This document shows, piece after piece, positions 17,289 through 24,214 of a stretch of 64,000 nt of DNA. How positions within the stretch are numbered: position 1 is the first letter of the stretch; every line of letters starts with the position of its first letter. The position numbers were made by a program, and so were the translations under genes. Source of the DNA: CAIJMI01 sp964448085 (GTDB taxonomy: Bacteria; Patescibacteriota; Microgenomatia; UBA10105; UBA927). Location: NCBI GenBank assembly GCA_964448085.1, contig CAYUUX010000001.1, positions 39,576-103,575 on the forward strand. The letters are read 5' to 3'. The notes beneath the pieces were generated by a model. The model saw only the letters and a list, made by a program, of their open reading frames with translations. It was not told the DNA's origin and did not search any database.

Positions 17289-18051
17289 AGCCGTGTTTTT
17301 CAATATATCCAACGATATTTGCGCCACCGGTATGCACAATTGCCCCCTTCTTGATGACGGTGACTGTATCCGCCGGAAGATATCGTAACAACCGTTGGTA
17401 ATGCGTGATGAGTATGCATCCTGTACCTGATTTTTGAAGCTTTCTGATACCCGCAGCCACGATCTTCAGCGCGTCAACATCAAGACCTGTATCAATCTCA
17501 TCAAATATTGCATACTCTGGTTGCAACATCAGTGCCTGCAACACTTCTATTTTTTTCTTTTCCCCTCCAGAAAATCCGTCGTGTATGCTTCTTTCAAGCA
17601 AATTCGGTTCTATATGAAGTAGCGCGACTATTTCATCCATTGTCTTTTGAAAATCTCCATTAGCCAAACCAGATCCCAACACCTTTGAGGAATGCGTTCG
17701 TATGCGCTTCCCTCTTGCGGCTCTTTCCTGAAAACTCGCGCGTATGATATTTTTTACAGTAACACCGGGAACTGCAACGGGTGATTGGAATGCAAGAAAT
17801 AGACCAAGCTGTGCTCTTTTGGACGTTTCCATGTGTATGATATCCTTTTTACCCAATAGCATTCTTCCTTGCGCCACATACCCCGGATGCCCCAAAATCA
17901 CGTTTGCAAGCGTTGACTTTCCGCTACCGTTTGGCCCCATAATCACATGGATTTTCCCTGGAACAAAGGTTACTGATACATCGTTGAGAATGTGTTTTCC
18001 TTCGCCGGTTAAAGCCGATACGTGGAAAAGCGTCAATGATTGTTTTTTCAT
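17281..18051 (-). CDS. sufC: Fe-S assembly ATPase SufC
   Basis: 256-residue soluble ABC ATPase that powers the SufBCD scaffold. Walker A GPNGSGKST (about 37-45), signature FSGGEKKKIEVLQALM (about 160-175) and Walker B YAIFDEIDTGLDVDAL are intact; the FDEIDTGLD form is characteristic of SufC rather than transport ABC proteins. Its start overlaps the regulator stop by 4 nt and its end overlaps sufB by 8 nt. No membrane segments. Confidence 0.96.
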   Translation of the reverse strand: MKKQSLTLFHVSALTGEGKHILNDVSVTFVPGKIHVIMGPNGSGKSTLANVILGHPGYVAQGRMLLGKKDIIHMETSKRAQLGLFLAFQSPVAVPGVTVKNIIRASFQERAARGKRIRTHSSKVLGSGLANGDFQKTMDEIVALLHIEPNLLERSIHDGFSGGEKKKIEVLQALMLQPEYAIFDEIDTGLDVDALKIVAAGIRKLQKSGTGCILITHYQRLLRYLPADTVTVIKKGAIVHTGGANIVGYIEKHGYE

Positions 18052-18458
18052 ATCTTGTACTCCTTTATGAGTTGATCAAGTGTGACATTGTTGCAATAGT
18101 TCAAAAACGTCGTTTCAATCTGCCCCCTGATGCGGTTTGGTAGACAGTTTGGATGAATCGGGCATGTCCGAGACTTGTGGAGCTGCACGTTAATAATCAT
18201 TTTTTGGGATTCTAAAGCTTGCAACAGTGAAAATATCGAAATTTGATCAGCTGGTTTGGCAAGTGTGTATCCACCACCAATACCCTCTTTGCTGATCACA
18301 AGACCTGCTTGCTTGAGAAAACGCGTTACTTTTTTCAGGAATGCAAACGAGATTCCATGAGTGTTTCCAATGTCTTTCAGCGATTTCCACCTGCCGTCTT
18401 GAGAGGCAAGTTCAGCAGCAACAAGAATGGCAACTTCTTCAGATCGGGTAAGTTTCAT
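18048..18458 (-). CDS. Rrf2-family regulator of the suf operon
   Basis: 136-residue winged-helix Rrf2 protein, first gene of the suf run. The helix-turn-helix is about residues 24-60 (KDIGNTHGISFAFLKKVTRFL), the wing is EGIGGGYTLAKP, and cysteines C99, C105 and C122 with H102 can bind an Fe-S cluster as in IscR/SufR (IscR spacing is C-x5-C-x5-C; here it is C-x5-C-x16-C). It likely senses Fe-S status and represses its own operon through the perfect inverted repeat at 18457-18485, which overlaps its start codon. It could be named SufR or IscR by function; I leave the symbol blank. Confidence 0.9.
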   Translation of the reverse strand: MKLTRSEEVAILVAAELASQDGRWKSLKDIGNTHGISFAFLKKVTRFLKQAGLVISKEGIGGGYTLAKPADQISIFSLLQALESQKMIINVQLHKSRTCPIHPNCLPNRIRGQIETTFLNYCNNVTLDQLIKEYKI

Positions 18459-18485
18459 AACTGATACCGATATGGTATCAGTTAT
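18457..18485. promoter_or_regulatory. Palindromic operator of the suf-kor operon
   Basis: A perfect 12-bp inverted repeat, ATAACTGATACC (18457-18468), spacer GATAT, GGTATCAGTTAT (18474-18485). It spans the Rrf2 start codon (18456-18458) and a weak promoter on the minus strand (TTGCAA, 16 nt, TACCAT at 18472-18477). Position and symmetry point to autorepression by the Rrf2 protein. Confidence 0.75.
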
Positions 18486-18503
18486 TGTGTAAATTGCAAG
18501 GTA

Positions 18504-19352
18504 TTACAGAGTGTCTCGTATACGATCGGTTTTTCCCATAAATACTTCGTATATCCCCTGCATACGCAGAATAAAATATTCTTCGTTGTGGAGTGGATGA
18601 TTTGCGAAGTCTATAAATCTGTCCACATCGATTTTTTGTGTTTCATGACAAAGAAGCGCCTTTCCCTTTAACAGCTTTGTTTCCTTTATATCAATAGCAG
18701 TTGTCACAATTTTATCCTTAACACCGCTCCAAGGCTTCCCATACGACTCTTCCGGGATTACTTTTGTCTTTTTTAAGTACGATGCAACGCGATCCGGCAT
18801 GCAAACATAATAGAGTTTTGGTTCCTTTTCTGTATCCGATACATCGCCAAAAGCCCGTAAATATGCGTCTTCCTTCCACATCTTTCCCCTGCCTGTTTTG
18901 ATCGTACCGGGCTGTTTTAATGAATCCAAATGCCGAGCATATTTTTGGAACGCAAACGTTGTCGCATAGCATGTCTTTATGTGATCCGGATGGTTACTAA
19001 TTCCCGAAGTGTCGTAGGTAACAACAATATCAGGCATGAATTCCATCATTTTTTTTATAATTGGATCCTCAAGCGTGCCGGGTGACAATGCCGTTAACCC
19101 ACCATCCGGTTGACCCAAGAAAGTAACGTTTCGAATTCCCAATATCTTTGCGGCAGCTTCCAATTCCTTTTGCCGAAGTGCCCCAAGCGCCTCTCCTTTT
19201 GCCCATGTGAATTCACCGTTTTGTCCGGCCTCGCCGTTGGTTGCCACAACAAGATCGATTGTCCAACCAAGATTTGCGTATTTTGCTATTGTACCGCCAA
19301 CACTAAATGACTCATCGTCGGGATGCGCAAACACTAAAAGCATTGTATTCAT
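18504..19352 (-). CDS. PIG-L/LmbE-family N-acetylglucosamine deacetylase-like protein
   Basis: 282 residues of the LmbE/PIG-L zinc deacetylase family, which removes acetyl groups from GlcNAc-containing substrates (bacillithiol/mycothiol precursors, glycolipids, antibiotics). The zinc motif FAHPDDE is at residues 8-14 and the second, SNHPDHI, near residue 118. Length is normal. The ATG at 19352 lies 6 nt after a TAGAAT box, so the mRNA is probably leaderless, sharing a 14-bp promoter region with the divergent methyltransferase gene. The substrate cannot be told from context. Confidence 0.88.
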   Translation of the reverse strand: MNTMLLVFAHPDDESFSVGGTIAKYANLGWTIDLVVATNGEAGQNGEFTWAKGEALGALRQKELEAAAKILGIRNVTFLGQPDGGLTALSPGTLEDPIIKKMMEFMPDIVVTYDTSGISNHPDHIKTCYATTFAFQKYARHLDSLKQPGTIKTGRGKMWKEDAYLRAFGDVSDTEKEPKLYYVCMPDRVASYLKKTKVIPEESYGKPWSGVKDKIVTTAIDIKETKLLKGKALLCHETQKIDVDRFIDFANHPLHNEEYFILRMQGIYEVFMGKTDRIRDTL

Positions 19353-19366
19353 GGTACAATTCTATC
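19353..19366. promoter_or_regulatory. 14-bp bidirectional promoter between two start codons
   Basis: Plus strand: TACAAT (19355-19360), extended by TGG, 6 nt before ATG 19367. Minus strand: TAGAAT (19359-19364), extended by TGA, 6 nt before ATG 19352. Both -10 boxes sit inside the 14-bp gap and overlap by 2 bp, so both transcripts would be leaderless and compete. No good -35 is visible for either. Confidence 0.65.
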
Positions 19367-20245
19367 ATGAATACGATCCCGATCCATGCGGCAACCGATT
19401 GGACGGAGTATGCACTTCTTGACAGCGGCGAAGGAGAAAAGCTGGAACAGTTTGCCGGGTATCGCATGATTCGTCCCGATCCGCGTGCAATTTGGAACCG
19501 GTTACACCCTGATTTATGGAACAAAGCAGATGCGCATTTCATACGAACCGACAGTGAGCATGGTACCTGGAAAATAACCACACCCCCACCGACACCATGG
19601 AGACTGCATTACAAAGACATGCAATTTGCTCTCCATCCGACCGATTTCAAACATGTTGGTATATTTCCCGAACAATCCACCAATTGGAATTGGATACGCG
19701 AGCAATGCCAACACATGAAAACTCCACGAGTTTTAAATTTATTTGGCTATACCGGTGCTGCAACAGTTGCAGCAACAAAAGCAGGCGCGCATGTCACCCA
19801 TGTAGACAGCTCCAAACCATCAATTACGTGGGCACACGAAAACTGTGATTTAAACAGTGTTGATCCTTCCCAAACACGGTGGATTGTAGAAGATGTAATG
19901 AAGTTTATCTCACGCGAAGAAAAACGCGGTAATTCTTATGACGGGATCATACTTGATCCGCCGCGTTTTGGGAGAGGGAATAAAGGAGAAGTATGGAAAC
20001 TCGCAGAGAATCTCCCCCATCTTTTATCATCGGTTTCTCACATTCTTTCTCCAGGACCTTCGTTTGTATTGCTAAACGCATACACCGCAGACCTTTCCGT
20101 TTTGGCTCTTTATAATCTCATGTCGTCTGTATTTTTTGAAACAAAAGATACGTTCACGTTTGGCGAATTAGCGACAAAAGAGAATGGAACGGAGCGGTTT
20201 CTTCCACAGGGAGCGTTTGTTCGATTACTCCGAAGGGCAAATTGA
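19367..20245 (+). CDS. SAM-dependent RNA methyltransferase, RlmI/RlmK-like (COG1092)
   Basis: 292-residue class I methyltransferase. SAM motif VLNLFGYTGAATVAATKAG (about residues 124-142), acidic motif VTHVDSS, and the catalytic-type DPPRFGRG (about 207-214) resemble RlmI/RlmK, which methylate 23S rRNA bases. The substrate adenine or cytosine cannot be assigned. There is no N-terminal PUA domain as in E. coli RlmI; instead residues 1-110 form a shorter beta domain. ATG 19367 is chosen because the -10 box ends 6 nt before it and homology starts there; the longer in-frame version would run through the divergent gene. Confidence 0.82.
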   Translation: MNTIPIHAATDWTEYALLDSGEGEKLEQFAGYRMIRPDPRAIWNRLHPDLWNKADAHFIRTDSEHGTWKITTPPPTPWRLHYKDMQFALHPTDFKHVGIFPEQSTNWNWIREQCQHMKTPRVLNLFGYTGAATVAATKAGAHVTHVDSSKPSITWAHENCDLNSVDPSQTRWIVEDVMKFISREEKRGNSYDGIILDPPRFGRGNKGEVWKLAENLPHLLSSVSHILSPGPSFVLLNAYTADLSVLALYNLMSSVFFETKDTFTFGELATKENGTERFLPQGAFVRLLRRAN

Positions 20246-20265
20246 GTAAAGATTCCAAAGAAACA

Positions 20266-20676
20266 TTAGAGCCATTTCTGAGCAAAGTACGTGATGGTCA
20301 TACCTGACAGCGCGCCTAGAAGTGGACCCCAAATAACCTCAAGGATTGTAATTTCTAACCCCCAATTATTGATCAGTGCGTAATTTACCAATCCGTACAC
20401 AGTGATCCCCAATATTCCACATGCGGCACCAATCAACGCGCCTTCTGTAATTTTGGGATGTCCACCGGTTTTATAGAGCACCAAAAACATCGTTACTGCG
20501 ACTACCAATATTTGGGAAAGAAGACCGGGTAGACCCTGAAGCGCCAGCTTGCCGTTTTCCATACGGGCAACGGGGGCAAACCACGCACTGTATTGTTTTC
20601 CAAAAATTACCAAATGCCAGAACGCATCAATTGCGCTTGTTATCAGAAAGGACAGAAAATACACGAGAAAAATCAT
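20266..20676 (-). CDS. DUF2177 membrane protein
   Basis: 136 residues with four predicted membrane helices (about 2-22, 48-68, 76-97, 112-132). The pattern LIGAACGILGITVYGLVNYA followed by WGLEITILEVIWGPLLGAL matches DUF2177, whose function is unknown. A Shine-Dalgarno AAGGAGG precedes the ATG. It is the only minus-strand gene between two plus-strand genes. Confidence 0.75.
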   Translation of the reverse strand: MIFLVYFLSFLITSAIDAFWHLVIFGKQYSAWFAPVARMENGKLALQGLPGLLSQILVVAVTMFLVLYKTGGHPKITEGALIGAACGILGITVYGLVNYALINNWGLEITILEVIWGPLLGALSGMTITYFAQKWL

Positions 20677-20726
20677 AGTATTCCCTCCTTAACCTCATGG
20701 AGTATACCATACTCGCCCATTCTTGC

Positions 20727-20732
20727 TATACT
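20727..20732 (+). promoter_or_regulatory. Extended -10 of the CoA-binding gene
   Basis: TATACT (20727-20732) preceded by TGC, 8 nt before ATG 20741; the mRNA would be leaderless. No clear -35. Confidence 0.5.
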
Positions 20733-20740
20733 TTGTGTGC

Positions 20741-21139
20741 ATGGACATGTCCTTTCTTCGTACAGCAAAAACTATCGCTGTTATCGGTCTTTCCGATATA
20801 CAAGACAGACCAAGTTATCGGGTTGCTTCATACCTGCAACAGCATGGGTACAGGATTATTCCCGTCAACCCACATGTACGTTTTGTGTTGCACGAACCAA
20901 GTTTCCCTTCCATACAGGCAATACCAACCAACATACCAATTGATATCGTCGATATATTTAGAAAATCGGAATTTGTTCCCGACATCGTAAGATCGCTGTT
21001 ACATCGCCAGGAAAAACCAATCATATGGATGCAGGAAGGCGTTGTATCCGATGAAGCAAAAAGACTTGCTGAATCCAACAATCTTCCTGTTGTTATGAAC
21101 CTCTGTATCATGAAGGAACATCAGAAACTCGATCCATAA
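20741..21139 (+). CDS. CoA-binding protein (YccU-like)
   Basis: 132-residue small CoA-binding Rossmann domain. Signature IAVIGLSDIQDRPSYRVASYL near the start (about residues 10-30), IIPVNPH (about 39-45), IDIVDIFRKSEFVP (about 68-81) and the C-terminal GVVSDEAKRLAESN are typical. It resembles the nucleotide-binding domain of acyl-CoA synthetase alpha subunits, but stands alone; its physiological role is unknown. Its 3' end overlaps the convergent M20 gene by 32 nt. Confidence 0.85.
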   Translation: MDMSFLRTAKTIAVIGLSDIQDRPSYRVASYLQQHGYRIIPVNPHVRFVLHEPSFPSIQAIPTNIPIDIVDIFRKSEFVPDIVRSLLHRQEKPIIWMQEGVVSDEAKRLAESNNLPVVMNLCIMKEHQKLDP

Positions 21140-22190
21140 ATTTTGTGAGCACCTTCGTGTATTGTTTTACAGAGACGATATCTATCCATTCCCTGTCTGT
21201 ATGAATATCACCCCCTTTTGGTTTACTGACGATTGCGGGTATTCCAACCGCAGAAAAAAACCGCGCGTCCGACGCTCCGTATTCGGATGTGTATATTCGA
21301 CTTACCCGAGCAATACTGCGCACCTCTTGTTCCCATAGGCGTACATACGAATTATTTCTGTCCGTTTTATATATGCTCGCATTTGACAAAATGGTAACGT
21401 TGGATACTCCAAATACCTGTTCCACACGTTTTTTGATGTCTTCCGGAACAATCCCAGGGGGGTAGCGAAAATCCAAACGAGCAATTGCGCTGGATGCTAC
21501 CTGGTTTGTCTGTAGTCCCCCTTGAATCACGCCAATGGTCAAGGTTGTGTTCCATGTCTCCTTTGTGGATTCTGGATAATACTCACGAAGACGCAACAAT
21601 TTTCTAAGGAGAATGTCGTTTGCACTAATCCCATCCCATGGTCGAGAACCATGACACGATTTCCCCCGTACGCAAACCTCCACATGCAGCGCACCTTTCG
21701 CTTGTTCAACAATTTTCCAATTATCGCCACCGTCGGGACACACGATAATTTTTGCACGATAACCAACGGTATTTACCAAATACCCAACCCCGTTTTTTCC
21801 TCCAATTTCTTCATCGCCGGTCAGCATGATAGCAACAGAGGGCAATTTTTTATTTTTCTTCCACAGCGTCCGTAACGATTCGTTAAAAACGGGAATTGCG
21901 TATTTCATATCAGATACGCCCCTCCCCAACCAACGACCCCTCTTTGTTTTCAAGGTAAATAGTTGTTGGCATCCTGGTACGACATCGATGTGTGCGCTCA
22001 GGATTATGTCGCTTACAACACCGGGCTCTGTTGACCAAACAACCGAACGCACATCGTTGTGCATATACTTTCGCACTTTAAACGGATACCAAGACAACAC
22101 CTTCGCTATAAAGCCATAACATGCAACTATAGCTTTGTCGTTTCCCTGTATTGTTGTATAACCGATAAGTTTTTTTAGTGCTTCTTCCAT
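21108..22190 (-). CDS. M20-family metallo-hydrolase (ArgE/DapE/desuccinylase-like)
   Basis: 360-residue M20 peptidase or deacylase. Metal and catalytic signatures are visible: LSAHIDVVPG (His and Asp), GRGVSDMKYA with the bridging Asp, and TGDEEIGG with the catalytic Glu pair; a dimerisation lid occupies about residues 170-280. It follows an N-acylamino-acid-racemase-like enzyme with a 16-nt overlap, so it probably removes an N-acyl (succinyl?) group from the racemised amino acid. ATG 22190 has GGAGG 7 nt upstream. Alternatives are a dipeptidase or DapE. Confidence 0.87.
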   Translation of the reverse strand: MEEALKKLIGYTTIQGNDKAIVACYGFIAKVLSWYPFKVRKYMHNDVRSVVWSTEPGVVSDIILSAHIDVVPGCQQLFTLKTKRGRWLGRGVSDMKYAIPVFNESLRTLWKKNKKLPSVAIMLTGDEEIGGKNGVGYLVNTVGYRAKIIVCPDGGDNWKIVEQAKGALHVEVCVRGKSCHGSRPWDGISANDILLRKLLRLREYYPESTKETWNTTLTIGVIQGGLQTNQVASSAIARLDFRYPPGIVPEDIKKRVEQVFGVSNVTILSNASIYKTDRNNSYVRLWEQEVRSIARVSRIYTSEYGASDARFFSAVGIPAIVSKPKGGDIHTDREWIDIVSVKQYTKVLTKFMDRVSDVPS

Positions 22191-23293
22191 ATTGGTACCT
22201 CCAATTGCTTCACGGTACATTTTTTGATAAATTCCTCGTCCACTTCGTATCCCAGCCCCGGAATTTCGGATACTCGCGCCTCTCCCTCAACGAGTTTAAT
22301 CCCATTTGCAACGACATCTTTATCGAAATAGACCTCTGACGGAGACATATCAGCAGGCAAAGAAAACTCTGAAAGTGAGGCGGCTGCCATGTTGTATGCT
22401 TTCCCGATTCCGCTTTCGATCATTCCTCCGCACCACAACGGAATATGTGCTTTTTTTGCAAGTTCATTAATGTCCCGTGTTTCGAGCAAGCTCCCGATTC
22501 TTCCCGGCTTAATATTAATGATTCTACATGCTCCAATCTCTATTGCCTGCCTCGCTTTCTCAAGACTCGTGATGCTTTCATCAAGGCATATCGGCGTAGC
22601 GATCTGTTTTTGCAGCTTCGCATGATCGATGATGTCATCAAATCCCAATGGTTGCTCAATCATCAAAAGATGATATGCATCCAACTTCTGCAATACCTTC
22701 AGATCTTTGAGCGTATATGATGAGTTCGCATCAACCATAAGGACAATATCCGGAAACGCACTTCGTATTCCGTCCACCAGCTCTATGTCCCAACCGGGTT
22801 TTATTTTTACTTTTATCCGCTTATATCCTTCTTCCAATCGTTTTTCCACGACTTCAAGGGTACGTTCCAAATTCGGCTGGATTCCAATACTATCGCCAAC
22901 TTCAATTTTTTTCCGCGTTCCACCCAGAAGCGTTGCCAAAGATATATGCTTTTCTTGCGAATCTATGGACCAAAGCGCGCATTCGACGCCGAATTTCGCG
23001 ATTTTATGCTCGCGAATATATGCGGTTTTCGCAACATAGTCTGTAACGCTCGTTTCTTCGCTTCGCAACGCCGGGAGCAAAAAATCCCGCATGACGTGCC
23101 AGCATGTTTCAATCGTTTCCGATAGATACACCGGTGCTGTGAGTGCTGCCGATTCACCGTATCCGATGATATGATCGCTTGTTGTTAATTTAACAAGCAC
23201 GGTATCGCGCGACGGTATTGTACCGAAGCCTGTTACAAACGGTTCTTTCATCGGTATGTGTATGTGTAATAATTCTGCTTTTTCTATATTCAT
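22175..23293 (-). CDS. Enolase-superfamily enzyme: N-acylamino-acid racemase / o-succinylbenzoate synthase-like
   Basis: 372 residues of the muconate-lactonising subgroup. Catalytic K161-V-K163 (KVKIKPG), metal ligands D188 (VDANSSY), E213 (IEQPLG) and D238 (LDESI), and the second base K262 (KPGRIGS) are all present, the NSAR/OSBS arrangement. There are no menaquinone genes here, and the next gene is an M20 hydrolase, so racemisation of N-succinyl amino acids followed by deacylation is more likely than MenC activity; L-Ala-D/L-Glu epimerase is another option. Perfect AGGAGG lies 6 nt before ATG 23293. Confidence 0.88.
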   Translation of the reverse strand: MNIEKAELLHIHIPMKEPFVTGFGTIPSRDTVLVKLTTSDHIIGYGESAALTAPVYLSETIETCWHVMRDFLLPALRSEETSVTDYVAKTAYIREHKIAKFGVECALWSIDSQEKHISLATLLGGTRKKIEVGDSIGIQPNLERTLEVVEKRLEEGYKRIKVKIKPGWDIELVDGIRSAFPDIVLMVDANSSYTLKDLKVLQKLDAYHLLMIEQPLGFDDIIDHAKLQKQIATPICLDESITSLEKARQAIEIGACRIINIKPGRIGSLLETRDINELAKKAHIPLWCGGMIESGIGKAYNMAAASLSEFSLPADMSPSEVYFDKDVVANGIKLVEGEARVSEIPGLGYEVDEEFIKKCTVKQLEVPIWKKH

Positions 23294-23301
23294 ATTCCTC
23301 C

Positions 23302-23571
23302 TTAAGAACCAGTCCATTCTGACGGACGATACCAATCATTCGGATCATCTCCGCCAATCTGTCTTTTCCCTAATCCATGACACATGTCACACTCGCCCGT
23401 GTATTTATATAATCCGAAGCCGTGACATACATTGCAGTCACTTTTACAGAGATAATTTCCGTTCATGTTCATACTATGAGGACACGGTACGTATTCATCA
23501 TCAAAATACCCATATCCTTGACAGACTTCGCACGTCTCCCAATGATAATTCTGATAATTCTCTTTACTCAT
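23302..23571 (-). CDS. Small DnaJ-type zinc-ribbon protein
   Basis: 89 residues with eight cysteines: C14/C17 (CEVCQGYG), C30 and C42, C46/C49 (CNVCHGFG), and C61/C64 (CDMCHGLG). CxxCxGxG repeats are the zinc-binding signature of the DnaJ central domain, but there is no J domain or C-terminal domain. It is first in the operon with the racemase-like and M20 genes (8-nt gap) and follows a structured leader RNA with a terminator. A strong AAGGAG precedes the ATG. It may bind a partner or act as a small redox or zinc chaperone; function unknown. Confidence 0.75.
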   Translation of the reverse strand: MSKENYQNYHWETCEVCQGYGYFDDEYVPCPHSMNMNGNYLCKSDCNVCHGFGLYKYTGECDMCHGLGKRQIGGDDPNDWYRPSEWTGS

Positions 23572-23604
23572 ATTGCTCCTTTTAAAAATGTGTTTTATAC
23601 CATA

Positions 23605-23630
23605 AAAAAGCCCTCCTTACGGAGGGTTTT
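23605..23630 (-). terminator. Intrinsic terminator (attenuator?) in the racemase operon leader
   Basis: CCCTCC (23611-23616), loop TTAC, GGAGGG (23621-23626). On the minus strand the stem is followed by CTTTTTT. It ends the leader RNA at 23605 and lies 34 nt before the first ORF of the operon, so it must be read through or bypassed to express the operon. Confidence 0.8.
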
Positions 23631-23725
23631 CGTGAAGCTATGTATGGTTTTACTTAGGCACGCAAAAGTCCCCCCGTCTGAACGGGCATCATAAAGTATT
23701 TATGAAAGGACTTTTGCACCATATG
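23605..23725 (-). ncRNA. Structured leader RNA, candidate riboswitch or small RNA
   Basis: About 120 nt from a predicted start near 23725 to the terminator. Nested complementary segments: P1 ACCATA(T) at 23718-23724 with TATGGT at 23643-23648; P2 a perfect 10-bp helix, 23708-23717 with 23662-23671; inside it two hairpins, P3 (23689-23695 with 23699-23705, 7 bp, 3-nt loop) and P4 (23673-23677 with 23682-23686, 5 bp, 4-nt loop). This makes a three-way junction. The G-run beside P4 (23671-23676 on the minus strand) can also pair with the CCCTCC arm of the terminator, a possible antiterminator. I recognise no known riboswitch class. Folding was by eye. Confidence 0.65.
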
Positions 23726-23731
23726 AGAGAC

Positions 23732-23760
23732 ATAGTACAACGAAACGGAGTTCCAGTCAA
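23732..23760 (-). promoter_or_regulatory. Sigma70-type promoter of the leader RNA / racemase operon
   Basis: TTGACT (23755-23760), exactly 17 nt, TACTAT (23732-23737) on the minus strand. It places the start about 7 nt downstream, directly before the P1 stem. Confidence 0.8.
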
Positions 23761-23810
23761 ATGATCGTTTTCAGATATTTTTCAGAAGATTCATGGTATG
23801 ATGCATGTAC

Positions 23811-24206
23811 ATGAAAAAAGAAATATACCTTTCCGTTACCGTAGCTGTTGTTCTTATAGCGGGAGTGCTTCTTTTTACGAAACGATCTTCCATACCCTCA
23901 CCTTCAACGTCTGTACCAGTTTCCCAGGAGCCGATAGGCACGCAAACAACGACAAAAGAAGTTTCCCAAATTACCACCGCTGCGGTTTCATCCCACAGCA
24001 GCGCTTCCAATTGCTGGATCATTCTCCAAAATAAAGCATATAACGTTACTACCTATCTCAGCCAACATCCGGGTGGAAGCGAGACCATAATCCCGTATTG
24101 CGGTAAAGACGCAACGACAGCATTTAATACAATCAAAGACGGACGTGGTCATTCACCAAAGGCAATGGAAAATGCGTCACAATATTATGTTGGAGACGTG
24201 CTATAG
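23811..24206 (+). CDS. Membrane-anchored cytochrome b5-domain protein
   Basis: 131 residues: N-terminal membrane helix (about 5-23), a Ser/Thr/Pro linker (24-65), then a cytochrome b5 heme domain. NCWIILQNKAYNVTTYLSQH contains the family start; axial ligands are H86 (QHPGG) and H114 (GRGHSPKA). The domain faces outside the membrane, so it would be an extracytoplasmic heme electron carrier. ATG 23811 (MKKEIYL) is preferred to an ATG 6 nt upstream because a TATGAT box (23797-23802) ends 8 nt before it. Next gene, 8 nt on, is a two-helix protein with conserved-looking histidines. Confidence 0.85.
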   Translation: MKKEIYLSVTVAVVLIAGVLLFTKRSSIPSPSTSVPVSQEPIGTQTTTKEVSQITTAAVSSHSSASNCWIILQNKAYNVTTYLSQHPGGSETIIPYCGKDATTAFNTIKDGRGHSPKAMENASQYYVGDVL

Positions 24207-24214
24207 GAGCATTC

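Noticed and set aside
22175..23293. Calling the enolase-superfamily gene menC
   Set aside because: No other menaquinone gene is nearby and an M20 hydrolase overlaps it; NSAR-type function fits better, though not proven.
23302..23571. Truncated dnaJ pseudogene
   Set aside because: The zinc-ribbon frame has its own strong ribosome site, a complete start and stop, and no J-domain remnants around it.
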